From NCBI RefSeq assembly GCF_013375035.1, contig NZ_CP056032.1, positions 1,410,001-1,474,000 on the forward strand: a stretch of 64,000 nucleotides of DNA, read 5' to 3'. The translations under genes were made by a program, and so were the position numbers. How positions within the stretch are numbered: position 1 is the stretch's first letter; every line of letters begins with the position of its first letter. The stretch comes from Spirosoma sp. KUDC1026 (GTDB lineage: Bacteria > Bacteroidota > Bacteroidia > Cytophagales > Spirosomataceae). The notes under the pieces were generated by a model. The model had not been told where the DNA came from, searched no databases, and was given only the letters and a program-made list of their open reading frames with translations. Positions 1 through 7,252 of this stretch are shown piece by piece.

Positions 1-770
1 AGTTTACCGTCCACCATAGCCATCTCGCTGAAAACGCTCATGGTACCGCCCTCAAAATCCACGTTGGCGTATTCACGGGCCAGGGTATTCAGCTTCACCA
101 GCTGTACTTCCGTAAACTCCATATTGTAGTCGAAGTCCGGGAAGACTTTCAGCAGGTTCATGTTTGCCGAGAAATTCAGCGATCCGCCATAACCTGGAAT
201 GTTTCCCGTGGCGACAACGGGCGACGGCAGTTTATTGGTCTTGTCTTCCACATTGCGAATGTTCCGGATTTCGCCCTGGAAATTCTTCAGCGATACGTCG
301 GCGCGGGGCTGCGTAATCAGGCTGGTCAGGTTGACAGTGCCGTTTATTATCGCAAACCGGTTGATGTCGATCGGCAGCAGTTCTTTCAGGTACGCTGTCC
401 AGTCGACTTCGGCCCCTGTCTGGCTGCTGGCTTCATCGTCGCTGAACGCAAAGTTGAGTTCGGGTTCGTAGGTCTCGACCTCACTAACAAGTTTGCCTTT
501 GAACAGCGATTTCCACTCGACAGATAGGTCAGTTTTAGGAATGTATAAAAACGGCTCCTTGATTTTGCCATTGACCTTGCGGATGCGCAGATCATCGATC
601 TGATACGCCCCCCGGATCAGCTGAATATCAACATCCTCGATATGGCCGGTGTACTCGCCCATGTCGGCTAGCTGTTTGTTAAGGTAGCGTAAGACGAAAT
701 ACGGGAGCAGAAGACGGGCGACGATCAGCAGAATGAGGACTGCAAAAAGAACTTTCGTGGTGCGTTTCAA
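1..770 (-). CDS. AsmA/DUF748-like envelope protein (C-terminus beyond window edge)
   Basis: The reading frame is open from 770 down to the window edge, so only the N-terminal ~256 residues are seen. The protein begins with one hydrophobic segment (about residues 6-25, KVLFAVLILLIVARLLLP), followed by a soluble beta-rich part that starts with YTGHIEDVDIQLIRGAY. This layout (a single N-terminal membrane anchor, then a repeated beta-groove domain about how a layer sits on the membrane) fits the DUF748/AsmA-like family, whose members are thought to act in envelope maintenance or lipid transport. The only plausible start is the TTG at 770, because an in-frame TAA lies four codons upstream and no ATG precedes the membrane segment. 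Family assignment is by overall character rather than a diagnostic motif, so moderate confidence. Confidence 0.6.
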   Translation of the reverse strand, partial: MKRTTKVLFAVLILLIVARLLLPYFVLRYLNKQLADMGEYTGHIEDVDIQLIRGAYQIDDLRIRKVNGKIKEPFLYIPKTDLSVEWKSLFKGKLVSEVETYEPELNFAFSDDEASSQTGAEVDWTAYLKELLPIDINRFAIINGTVNLTSLITQPRADVSLKNFQGEIRNIRNVEDKTNKLPSPVVATGNIPGYGGSLNFSANMNLLKVFPDFDYNMEFTEVQLVKLNTLAREYANVDFEGGTMSVFSEMAMVDGK

Positions 771-897
771 AACGTTGCGTTAATTGGTGTATGAGATAAA
801 CAACACAAAAACGATAATAGAGGTTAACGAAGCAGGTCGGTACCAGCTCCACTACCTGAGCCAGTACCGACCTGTTCTGATTTCGTTGACCTGAAAA

Positions 898-1677
898 CTA
901 GCGGCTGCTGGGCGAGAATTTCCGGCCGGCCAGCGTCGTGTATTTAAAGTCCGTCGGGCCGTCGAAACGTGTGTCGTCAAAGGTGCTGCCGTTCGGAAAC
1001 TTGGTGTATTTGAAATCGGTGAAACCCGTAAAGCGGGCCTGACGGAAATCAACCCCTTCAGAAAACTTGGTGTATTTGAAATCGGCCGACTTGCTAAAAT
1101 TTGCCCCCTGAAAGGCCGACGCTTCGTCGAACTTGGCGTATTTGAAATCAGCGTAGCCCTTGAAGGCTGAGCCATTGAACGTAGCCGCATCCTGAAACTT
1201 AGCGTATTTAAACAGCGCTTCTCGCTGGAAGGTGTTGCCGGAAAACCGTGCTTGTTGCTCAAAAACAGAGTATTTAAAGGCCGCATTATCGGTAAACTGG
1301 CAATTCTCCAGCGTAACGGCCTCGGTGAAATTGGCGTTGTAGACCGTGTTGTTTTTGCTGAGCAGACGCTTACCTTCTTCTTCGTCGGTATGATAAGCCA
1401 GGACTTTTCCGGTGAAGCTGCAGTTTCTGAACGTAATTGGCACCTCAACCACGCTCAGAAACTCCCGCGACTGGTTGCCCCAGTTACCCTCGCTTATTTC
1501 CCGCCGATTGGCTAGGTTCGTCAGGTCGAGGTCGCCAGTGATCGTTACGTTCTGATACGTGACGGCTTCTTTTCGGTTGATTTTCGCGATAATCTCTTTG
1601 GCGTCGATACTCTTTTGAGCCAGCGCAGGAGCTATGGCAGCAAAGGCAAACAGGAGGGACGTAACAAACGTTTTCAT
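898..1677 (-). CDS. Secreted pentapeptide-like repeat protein with a 22-residue period
   Basis: A 259-residue protein with a cleavable signal peptide (about residues 1-20, ending ALAQ). After a short leader the chain becomes a regular series of Phe-spaced repeats. The tripeptide FKY recurs every 22 residues (FKYSVF, FKYAKF, FKYAKF, FKYTKF, FKYTKF, FKYTT), and within each unit Phe falls at spacings of 5, 6, 5 and 6. At DNA level the FKY codons recur at exactly 66-nt intervals from 1271 down to 941. Pentapeptide-repeat proteins fold as right-handed quadrilateral beta-helices with a strict 5-residue period, so this 5/6 alternation is a variant. The N-terminal part also contains a VTITGDLDLTNL segment typical of the family. 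Function is unknown; a secreted or periplasmic structural or binding role is an inference. Confidence 0.8.
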   Translation of the reverse strand: MKTFVTSLLFAFAAIAPALAQKSIDAKEIIAKINRKEAVTYQNVTITGDLDLTNLANRREISEGNWGNQSREFLSVVEVPITFRNCSFTGKVLAYHTDEEEGKRLLSKNNTVYNANFTEAVTLENCQFTDNAAFKYSVFEQQARFSGNTFQREALFKYAKFQDAATFNGSAFKGYADFKYAKFDEASAFQGANFSKSADFKYTKFSEGVDFRQARFTGFTDFKYTKFPNGSTFDDTRFDGPTDFKYTTLAGRKFSPSSR

Positions 1678-1884
1678 GGGCTTACAAAAGTCAGTTTCAA
1701 ACCAAAGATGCGGATTGGGAGCCTAAGGTTGCACGAACGACCTGCTTTTGCCAAAACTGCTGCTAAACAGCTACCTAGCTTTCGTGGGCGGATAGGCGAA
1801 GCGTGCGTTGATGCGTAAAAGCCAGTACGCTTCGAATACGGCATAAGCTAATCCGTTGAGTTACTGATTGGGCTAATCCTAAAA

Positions 1885-1923
1885 ACGCCAACGCCGAACC
1901 CATTGTAGGTTCGGCGTTGGCGT
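1885..1923 (-). terminator. Rho-independent terminator
   Basis: A 16-bp perfect stem (ACGCCAACGCCGAACC paired with its complement) with a 7-nt loop, followed on the minus strand by TTTT. It lies just downstream of the gene ending at 1946. The rest of the 1678-1945 spacer shows no gene. Confidence 0.85.
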
Positions 1924-1945
1924 ATAGTTGAGTGAGTAAGATGAA

Positions 1946-2293
1946 TCAGTCGATCCACATCACTTTCTCGTAGGCAATCTCGTAATCCAACTCCTGCAGG
2001 GGCGTCAGGCCGGTAAAATGGCCAGTTTCGTCTATCTGCACAGCATTCCAGCAACCCGATGCATCGCGCAGCAGCAGCCGGTAGCCGTAAAGTGGGTGCA
2101 GGGTCCGCCCGTCTGTGCGGTGGTCCCAGCCGGTTTGCAGTTCGATGGCGAACGCAATCCGGTCCAGCACTTCGTCCATCTGATTTGCCAGACTGCCAAG
2201 GCCGTCCAGCTCTTCGATCCAGAGAACCAGCCCGTCGGTACCCCAGTCGAAGTGGAGCTGATCGGGGGTCAGGGTTATGATTGAAGCGTTCAT
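1946..2293 (-). CDS. Hypothetical protein, 115 aa
   Basis: I do not recognise this 115-residue soluble, acidic protein. It is rich in Asp, Glu and Trp (starts MNASIITLTPDQLHFDW, ends YEKVMWID) and has no signal peptide or membrane segment. It sits 21 bp downstream of the RecE-like nuclease gene on the same strand, and a strong terminator follows it, so it is probably the last gene of that phage-like operon. Codon use and the operonic position support a real gene; nothing supports a specific function. Confidence 0.6.
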   Translation of the reverse strand: MNASIITLTPDQLHFDWGTDGLVLWIEELDGLGSLANQMDEVLDRIAFAIELQTGWDHRTDGRTLHPLYGYRLLLRDASGCWNAVQIDETGHFTGLTPLQELDYEIAYEKVMWID

Positions 2294-2314
2294 ACGTATC
2301 GGTTCGTTTAGTGA

Positions 2315-3079
2315 TCAGGCCATTAGTCGAAGCCCGGTAGCAACGGTTGGCATTGGCGCTGGTTGCATTTCTTCACGCCATTTGCGCAGCCAGAAGCGGT
2401 ATTTCTTACGCCCATAGTCGACAAAACCCGGAATCGACGTAGCGTCTACCGCAAACAGCCGATAAGGGCTTTGTTTCATGATGCCCACGAACACAAACCG
2501 GAACTGCCTTGTATCGGCCCATTCCTTGTTATCCGCGTTACGTAGGCTGTCCAGGTAAAAAGCAGCCTGCCGGTCGTAGTCATACGTGTAGCAGGAATCC
2601 AGAAACTGAGCTTGTGTTCGCGCTGAGGTCGTTTTTATGTCGATAATCAGCGCGTTCTTACGTTTAGGGCTGGTGTAGAGCATATCCATCCGGGCTTTAC
2701 AGGCCAGACCCGTTGCCGGATCAGTTGATAAAACTACCCGCTCGCGTTCCGATAACCGCAGGTAGCGCCGGCAGAACGTGTCCTGCCGGATTGTTTCCAT
2801 CAGCGTCGCGAGTTGTTTACTCTGAGCCGGTGCCAGCAAATCGGGTCCGGGCAACATATCCGGTAACAATTGCTGAAGAATCGTACCAACACGTTCGGGT
2901 TCGAGCAAATGCTGGTGGAATGTACGGCCGAAAACTTTAGCCCGTTCCGTTCGCTGCTGAACCACCGGCAGACTACCACCGTAGCCCAGGTGTTCTTCCT
3001 TGAGCCGGGTCAGGTCCGAGTTTGAAATACGTGGTAACGCCCGATACATATCATCGGGAAAATGGGAGGATGAGAGCAT
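2315..3079 (-). CDS. RecE-like / DUF3799 PD-(D/E)XK exonuclease
   Basis: A 254-residue protein matching the phage-type exodeoxyribonuclease VIII-like family (PD-(D/E)XK superfamily, DUF3799). The N-terminal YRALPRISNSDL is the typical entry into this family. The nuclease core is visible as CKARMDML (conserved Arg-x-Asp), then LIIDIKTT (the D-x-K metal-binding and catalytic element), then YDRQAAFYLDSL (the conserved Q-x-x-x-Y helix). In phages such nucleases resect double-stranded ends for annealing-type recombination, normally with a single-strand annealing partner. Here the partner position is taken by the unknown protein at 3181-3849, which suggests that protein as a candidate. Signs of transfer are the phage-like context and the divergent XRE regulator upstream. 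Confidence 0.8.
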   Translation of the reverse strand: MLSSSHFPDDMYRALPRISNSDLTRLKEEHLGYGGSLPVVQQRTERAKVFGRTFHQHLLEPERVGTILQQLLPDMLPGPDLLAPAQSKQLATLMETIRQDTFCRRYLRLSERERVVLSTDPATGLACKARMDMLYTSPKRKNALIIDIKTTSARTQAQFLDSCYTYDYDRQAAFYLDSLRNADNKEWADTRQFRFVFVGIMKQSPYRLFAVDATSIPGFVDYGRKKYRFWLRKWREEMQPAPMPTVATGLRLMA

Positions 3080-3085
3080 ATGAAA

Positions 3086-3178
3086 AAGGTTGGAACAAGG
3101 CGAAAGGAGGAAAGGGAGAATGGAGATTGTGGTGATCTCCTTGTTCCGTTATTCCTCTCCTTCTTTCTCCTTAATAGC
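3086..3178. repeat. Purine/pyrimidine inverted-repeat spacer element (A)
   Basis: The spacer between the nuclease gene and the gene upstream of it holds a purine-rich arm (GGAACAAGG, AAAGGAGG, AAAGGGAGAATGGAGA) followed by a pyrimidine-rich arm (CTCCTTGTTCC, TCTCCTTCTTTCTCC). It is the same kind of element as the better-preserved copy at 4017-4100. Confidence 0.6.
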
Positions 3179-3180
3179 TA

Positions 3181-3849
3181 TTAAACCTGCCCGGCGGAGA
3201 GCAGGACCTGCGCGGCATCCTCTTCGGCCGGATTAGCGAAGGGGTTATAATAGTTCAGGGCCGTTTTGATATTGGCAATATCCGTCAGCGTTTCCTGGCG
3301 GAAGATTTTATTGTCCTGCGCAAACTGCTTCAGCTCGGCCGTTTTGGTTTCATCGCCCATCTTGTAGGTGAAGTTGGCGATGTAGTATACTCCCTTTGGC
3401 TGAATTTTCGTATTTTCTTTCTTCTCCGCCGTAGCCGTGATCACAACGTCGGCCAGCGTCAGGTCGTCGTAGTAAAGCGGTTCGATGAGCCGGAAAATAT
3501 TGTCGACCGAGTACCCGTGGAAAAGCAGCGCCGAGACGCAGTTTTTTTCATCGATAAAAAAGATCTCCGCCCAGTTTTTGGTACCCATGTTCAGGATATT
3601 GTCCGTGAAAATCCGCCAGGCAATAGGCTGGAACGTGAGGGAATGGCCAAGTTTCTCGGCGCCATTGATGTTGAACACACCTTCCTTGGCGTCGAACCGG
3701 TATTGGCGCGGGTGCCCTTCCAGATACTTATACCGCCGGACGGCCCCGTTACTGACCACCTCACCCGTCAACTCCTGAATCTTTTGATGCGGTTTCAAGG
3801 CGTTGTCGCTTTGAATTGTCGAAAGTTGGCTTTTGTTTTGTGTGTTCAT
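3181..3849 (-). CDS. Unknown protein upstream of RecE-like nuclease; candidate recombination partner
   Basis: A 222-residue soluble protein I cannot assign to a family. The N-terminal third is polar (KSQLSTIQSDNALKPHQKIQ), followed by a mixed alpha/beta segment (WAEIFFIDEKNCVSALLFHGYSVDNIF) and a C-terminal segment with YYIANFTYKMGDE. I chose the ATG at 3849 rather than the in-frame TTG at 3873, since ATG is preferred in this window. It lies directly upstream of a RecE-like exonuclease in the same orientation. In phage operons that slot is usually occupied by a RecT/Bet-type annealing protein or a single-strand binding protein, so one of these roles is possible, but no diagnostic motif is visible. 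Confidence 0.7.
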   Translation of the reverse strand: MNTQNKSQLSTIQSDNALKPHQKIQELTGEVVSNGAVRRYKYLEGHPRQYRFDAKEGVFNINGAEKLGHSLTFQPIAWRIFTDNILNMGTKNWAEIFFIDEKNCVSALLFHGYSVDNIFRLIEPLYYDDLTLADVVITATAEKKENTKIQPKGVYYIANFTYKMGDETKTAELKQFAQDNKIFRQETLTDIANIKTALNYYNPFANPAEEDAAQVLLSAGQV

Positions 3850-3876
3850 TAGTATTTGTTGTTTACTGTTCAAGCA

Positions 3877-3908
3877 GGGGACCCGTTTTGCGGTCCCTTT
3901 TGCCTTTT
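3877..3908. other. GC hairpin in the 5' leader of the unknown gene
   Basis: GGGACC and GGTCCC form a short stem with an 8-nt loop and are followed on the plus strand by TTTTGCCTTTTT. On the plus strand it looks like a terminator. On the minus strand it would be a leader hairpin 25-50 nt before the start at 3849. Which role applies cannot be decided from sequence. Confidence 0.4.
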
Positions 3909-3935
3909 TAAAGGGTCGTGTTTACTGACTTAAAA

Positions 3936-4009
3936 TTACACAGTTTTGTGTAAAAAACAAGCCCATTCCAGAAGTAATTGGGTTGAATTTTACGTAGTAG
4001 GGTGTAAAA
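3936..4009. promoter_or_regulatory. Two operator-like palindromes in the divergent promoter region
   Basis: TTACAC-6nt-GTGTAA at 3936-3953 is a perfect 6+6 palindrome. A looser copy, TTTAC to GTGTAAA, lies at 3988-4009. Both contain GTGTAAA. They sit between the leftward nuclease operon and the rightward XRE-family regulator, the normal place for operators of a phage-type repressor. Binding by the XRE protein is an inference. Confidence 0.45.
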
Positions 4010-4016
4010 AAGAAGG

Positions 4017-4100
4017 CTGGAACAAGGAGAAAGGATTAAATGGAGAAAGTTCGCGTCAGCCTCCTTGTTCCTTTCTCCGTTTAATCCTTTCTCCATTTTT
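4017..4100. repeat. Purine/pyrimidine inverted-repeat spacer element (B)
   Basis: The purine arm GGAACAAGGAGAAAGGAT... (about 4019-4048) is matched by the pyrimidine arm at about 4063-4097; CTTTCTCC-TTTAATCCTTTCTCC pairs with the left arm over about 23 bp with one mismatch. The right arm ends four bases before the start codon of the XRE gene at 4104. Confidence 0.7.
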
Positions 4101-4103
4101 TTC

Positions 4104-4475
4104 ATGATCGAAGACCGGCTTCAGCAACTTATCGACGCGCTTAACATCAGCGTACTTGAATTTGCCCGTCAGCTCGGCGAGCGTCGGGGAGAAAAAGTAT
4201 ATCATATTCTGCATGGGCGGCTAAAGCCGCGGTATGATACGCTCGAGAAAATTCTGGTGGTGTATCCGCAGGTCAATGGCGACTGGCTGCTGCGGGGTGA
4301 AGGACTGATGTTCAAAACGCTGAACTCCCCCTCGGCGGCCATTACAACAGAGGAGCGGTTGCAGAATATGGAGTTTCTGCTGTTCCAGCTGACCCAGCGC
4401 ATGGAACTGCTGCAGCAGACCAACGATCAGTTGCTGGCCGAACTCGCAGCCATGCGCGAAGCAGGTCCACGTTGA
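4104..4475 (+). CDS. XRE-type HTH transcriptional regulator with C-terminal coiled coil
   Basis: A 123-residue protein with an N-terminal helix-turn-helix of the XRE/phage-repressor type (MIEDRLQQLIDALNISVLEF, then KVYHILHGRLKPRYDTLEKIL), followed by VNGDWLLRGEGLM, which is characteristic of Bacteroidota XRE proteins. The C-terminus (TTEERLQNMEFLLFQL to LLAELAAM) is a predicted coiled coil for dimerisation. I chose the ATG at 4104 over the in-frame ATG at 4065 because the upstream codons lie within the inverted-repeat element. It is divergent from the RecE-like nuclease operon and is the likely regulator of it. Reported relatives act as repressors of mobile elements; the target here is inferred from position only. 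Confidence 0.8.
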   Translation: MIEDRLQQLIDALNISVLEFARQLGERRGEKVYHILHGRLKPRYDTLEKILVVYPQVNGDWLLRGEGLMFKTLNSPSAAITTEERLQNMEFLLFQLTQRMELLQQTNDQLLAELAAMREAGPR

Positions 4476-4477
4476 AT

Positions 4478-4537
4478 CGAGCTACGGAAAGCCGGGCTAT
4501 GAAAAGCCGGGCTACGGAAAGCTGAGTTACAGGAAGA
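4478..4537 (+). repeat. Four tandem copies of a 15-bp unit
   Basis: Immediately after the XRE stop codon, CGAGCTACGGAAAGC is followed by CGGGCTATGAAAAGC, CGGGCTACGGAAAGC and TGAGTTACAGGAAGA. The copies start at 4478, 4493, 4508 and 4523. No gene is evident here. It resembles the other purine-rich tandem units found at gene ends in this window. Confidence 0.75.
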
Positions 4538-4631
4538 TGTCCTGATGGCTTTTTTTGGTGAAAAACGCGGAGAAACAAATAAAACAACCCTTGCTTCTCG
4601 GAAGTTATATTCCGAAAAACCACTTAACGCT

Positions 4632-5111
4632 ATGGCGACTACATCACCATTTGACCCAGATAAAGTTGACGCTGAGTTCTATTCGAAAGATCCCGAACAA
4701 CACGGAGACTCCGACTACGGCCGGGTGTCTGAAGGCGTAGGAAATAACACATATGGTAGCTCGACGGCCGGTATGGATATGGATACTAACCAGGAAGCAG
4801 ACACCAAAGCAACGCGTGAGAGCCACATTGGAGAAGGAAATCCCGAAGAACCACGCGGTGAAAAATACGGTACGACCGAAGCCTGGGACGTTGATGCGGA
4901 CTCCATTGCCGATCAGGACGTACCAAAAGGTAAAATGATGAGCGACGAGGCCAACGCTAAGCTGGAGCAAATTGCTGATAACCCATCGGATGACGCGCTG
5001 TTCCACCGGGCCAATGCCACGTACCTGGAAGAAGGCGATAACCCGAATGAAGGGTATGACCCACACAAAAAGGGTTACGACGCCGGCGATTCAGAAGACG
5101 AAAGCAAGTAA
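4632..5111 (+). CDS. Hypothetical acidic, low-complexity protein
   Basis: A 159-residue, very acidic and probably disordered protein (many Asp, Glu, Asn, Gly; e.g. YSKDPEQHGDSDYGRV and the end DAGDSEDESK). It has no signal peptide, membrane segment or recognisable domain. I chose the ATG at 4632 (MATTSPFDPDK) because the in-frame ATG at 4545 would add a stretch of different composition lying in the spacer. A clean terminator follows. Small hydrophilic acidic proteins of this type in Bacteroidota are often stress-induced, but that is only an analogy. Function unknown. Confidence 0.65.
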   Translation: MATTSPFDPDKVDAEFYSKDPEQHGDSDYGRVSEGVGNNTYGSSTAGMDMDTNQEADTKATRESHIGEGNPEEPRGEKYGTTEAWDVDADSIADQDVPKGKMMSDEANAKLEQIADNPSDDALFHRANATYLEEGDNPNEGYDPHKKGYDAGDSEDESK

Positions 5112-5131
5112 ATGGCCTTTCTCTGGCAGAA

Positions 5132-5166
5132 AAGCGACTGGATTATGTATCCAGTCGCTTTTTTTG
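5132..5166 (+). terminator. Rho-independent terminator
   Basis: A perfect 12-bp stem (AAGCGACTGGAT and its complement) with a TATGT loop, followed by a run of T, 20 bp after the acidic protein gene. Confidence 0.9.
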
Positions 5167-5195
5167 TAGTAGGTCGGTAACGTTCTTTACTTTTA
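5164..5195 (+). promoter_or_regulatory. Bacteroidota-type promoter for the glucuronokinase gene
   Basis: TTG at 5164-5166 and TACTTTTA at 5188-5195 match the -33 TTG / -7 TAnnTTTG pattern with a 21-bp gap. The start codon at 5197 lies almost at the expected transcription start, so the message may be nearly leaderless. Confidence 0.4.
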
Positions 5196-5196
5196 A

Positions 5197-6270
5197 ATGA
5201 CGACCTTGCCGGGCGGTGTTTTACCGACGGTAGTCAGAAAATCATCAGACCAGGACGTATTTCCAGCTAGTACCTTGCTTATTGAAACTCGTGCCTACGC
5301 CCGGGCGGGCCTGTTTGGCAACCCGTCCGACGGCTTTTACGGCAAAACCATTGCAATCTCCGTTCGTAATTTTGGCGCGTCTGTCACGCTGTACAGATCG
5401 CCCGAACTGACCATTGAACCGCAGCAACAGGACACGAATACGTTCCGCAGCATGCACCACCTGCGCGACGCAGTGGCCACACTGGGATATCATGGTGGCG
5501 TACCGCTGCTGAAAGCGGCCATCAAGAAATTCGCCGAATACTGCGAAACCGAGCAGATCCGACTGCCTAATCACAATTTTTCGATCCGGTATAGTACGTC
5601 GATCCCCCGGCAGGTTGGCTTATCGGGCTCCAGCGCCATTATTGTGGCTACTTTCCGGGCGTTGATGCAGTTTTATAACATCGAGATTCCACTGCCAATA
5701 TTACCGAATCTGGTGCTGGCCACCGAAGCCGAAGAACTGGGCATTACGGCGGGGCTGCAGGATCGGGTAATCCAGTGCTACGAAGGTTGCGTGTACATGA
5801 ATTTCGACCGGGAAACGATGGACCGTCAGGGCTACGGGCAGTATGAACCACTTGATGCCCGGCTGCTGCCAAAGCTATATATCGCCTACAATACTGACCT
5901 GGGAAAACAGTCAGGGCGGGTGCACAACGACGTTCGGGGGCGCTGGCTCAAGGGCGAACCGTTGGTAATCGACACCATGAACGCTATTGCCGACGTGGCC
6001 CGGCAGGGGCGCGAAGCCCTGTTCCAGCAGGACACCGACGCGCTTAATGCACTGGTGAACCGAAACTACGACCTGCGCACCCAGATTTACGCCATCAGCG
6101 ACCGAAACCAGAGCCTGATCGATACCGCGCGCGCTTGTGGCGCATCGGCTTCCTTTACCGGGTCGGGCGGGTCCATCATCGGCCTCTACCGCGACGACGC
6201 CATGCTGAACCGGCTCTACGTCGAACTCAAGAAAATCAACGCCCGCGTTATTAAGCCATACGTAGTTTAA
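5197..6270 (+). CDS. Glucuronokinase-like GHMP kinase
   Basis: A 357-residue GHMP-superfamily kinase that closely resembles plant glucuronokinase, the enzyme phosphorylating D-glucuronate at C1 with ATP. Visible motifs: RAYARAGLFGNPSDGFYGKT (about residues 32-51, the substrate-side motif 1), IPRQVGLSGSSAIIV (about 136-150, the glycine/serine-rich ATP loop with the PxxxGLSGSSA signature), GITAGLQDRV (about 182-191, containing the likely catalytic Asp189) and FTGSGGSI near the C-terminus (motif 3). The length matches the plant enzymes (about 360). It is followed by a galU-type pyrophosphorylase with only an inverted-repeat spacer between them, which points to UDP-glucuronate synthesis. Other GHMP sugar kinases are possible, but the motif set fits glucuronokinase best. 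The specificity is inferred. Confidence 0.8.
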   Translation: MTTLPGGVLPTVVRKSSDQDVFPASTLLIETRAYARAGLFGNPSDGFYGKTIAISVRNFGASVTLYRSPELTIEPQQQDTNTFRSMHHLRDAVATLGYHGGVPLLKAAIKKFAEYCETEQIRLPNHNFSIRYSTSIPRQVGLSGSSAIIVATFRALMQFYNIEIPLPILPNLVLATEAEELGITAGLQDRVIQCYEGCVYMNFDRETMDRQGYGQYEPLDARLLPKLYIAYNTDLGKQSGRVHNDVRGRWLKGEPLVIDTMNAIADVARQGREALFQQDTDALNALVNRNYDLRTQIYAISDRNQSLIDTARACGASASFTGSGGSIIGLYRDDAMLNRLYVELKKINARVIKPYVV

Positions 6271-6350
6271 AGAGCGAAAGAGCGAAAGAATGAAAGAGCG
6301 AATAGCTGGATCATTTTTCGCTCTTTCACTCATTCATTCTTTCGCTCTTT
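6269..6350. repeat. Octamer inverted-repeat element filling the kinase/galU spacer (C)
   Basis: The purine arm (units GAGCGAAA, GAGCGAAA, GAATGAAA, GAGCGAAT) starts directly at the kinase stop codon. The pyrimidine arm (6316-6350) ends directly at the galU start codon. Both arms are about 35 nt, but the order of octamer variants differs between them, so pairing is good yet imperfect. The whole 80-nt spacer is this element. Confidence 0.85.
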
Positions 6351-7217
6351 ATGATCAAGAAAGCCGTTATTCCTGCTGCCGGGCTTGGTACCCGGTTTCT
6401 GCCTGCTACCAAGGCGCAGCCCAAAGAGATGCTGCCGATCATCGACCGACCCACGATTCAGTATGTCGTGCAGGAAGCCGTTGATTCGGGCATTGAAGAT
6501 ATTCTGATCATTACCGGTAAGGGTAAACGCACCATCGAAGACCATTTCGACCGGAACTTCGAGCTGGAAACCCGGCTGGAAGAAAAAGAAGATCAACTCC
6601 TGCTGGACGAGATGCGTCGGCTATCAGACATGGCGAATCTGCACTACGTTCGTCAGCGTGAGCTCAACGGCCTGGGCGATGCCATCCGCTACGCCCGCCA
6701 CCATGTAGGAAACGAACCCTTCGCCGTGTTGCTAGGTGATACGATCATGGACTCGGTCATTCCCGTAACGCAGCAACTGATCGATACGTATCAGCAATAC
6801 GGCTGCTCGGTCATTGCCGTCGAGGAAGTACCGCAGGATAAGGTAAACCGCTACGGCATTGTGGGCGGCAAATCGCTGAGCGACCGGATTATGGAGCTTA
6901 CTACCCTGGTTGAAAAGCCAGCCGTAGCCGAAGCACCGTCCAATCTGGCCATTGCCGGACGGTACATCCTGACGCCTGAAATCTTCTCTATGCTTGAGCA
7001 GACGCCCATGGGTAAGAACAACGAGATTCAGCTGACGGACGCCATGCTGTTGCTGCTCAAACGCGAAAACCTTTACGCGCATCGTATCGAAGGCAAGCGA
7101 CACGACATCGGCAACAAGCTCGACTTCCTGAAAACGACGGTCGAGTTTGCGCTCAAGCGTCCTGAATTCGCCGACAAGTTCCGGACCTTTCTGGAAGAAA
7201 TACTACGTAACGGATAA
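6351..7217 (+). CDS. galU: UTP-glucose-1-phosphate uridylyltransferase (GalU family)
   Basis: A 288-residue nucleotidyltransferase that makes UDP-sugars from UTP and a sugar-1-phosphate. Family marks: KAVIPAAGLGTRFLPATK (about residues 4-21, nucleotide-binding loop), QPKEMLPIIDRPTIQY (about 23-38), VLLGDTIM (metal-binding Asp), GIVGG, LVEKP and NEIQLTDAM (sugar-binding loop), all typical of bacterial GalU. Length is normal. It is cotranscribed with the glucuronokinase-like gene, which raises the possibility that glucuronate-1-phosphate is a substrate, as with plant UDP-sugar pyrophosphorylases (which belong to a different clade). Glucose-1-phosphate is the default family substrate. Confidence 0.9.
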   Translation: MIKKAVIPAAGLGTRFLPATKAQPKEMLPIIDRPTIQYVVQEAVDSGIEDILIITGKGKRTIEDHFDRNFELETRLEEKEDQLLLDEMRRLSDMANLHYVRQRELNGLGDAIRYARHHVGNEPFAVLLGDTIMDSVIPVTQQLIDTYQQYGCSVIAVEEVPQDKVNRYGIVGGKSLSDRIMELTTLVEKPAVAEAPSNLAIAGRYILTPEIFSMLEQTPMGKNNEIQLTDAMLLLLKRENLYAHRIEGKRHDIGNKLDFLKTTVEFALKRPEFADKFRTFLEEILRNG

Positions 7218-7250
7218 AAAGAGAGGGCCATCACTGGCCCTCTCTTTTTT
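7215..7250. terminator. Bidirectional terminator between galU and the giant pseudogene
   Basis: AAAAAGAGAGGGCCA, loop TCAC, TGGCCCTCTCTTTTTT. Runs of A and T flank both sides of the stem, so it can end transcripts from both convergent genes. Confidence 0.9.
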
Positions 7251-7252
7251 GT

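Noticed and set aside
852-1448. Long minus-strand frame over the pentapeptide gene
   Set aside because: Shadow frame produced by the regular 66-nt repeat; the 898-1677 frame has a signal peptide and conserved repeats.
4545-4631. Upstream start for the acidic protein gene
   Set aside because: The extra residues have a different composition and lie in the spacer; the ATG at 4632 fits better.
6271-6350. Rho-independent terminator between glucuronokinase and galU
   Set aside because: No T run after the stem; arms are internally repetitive and the next gene starts immediately. Treated as a repeat element.
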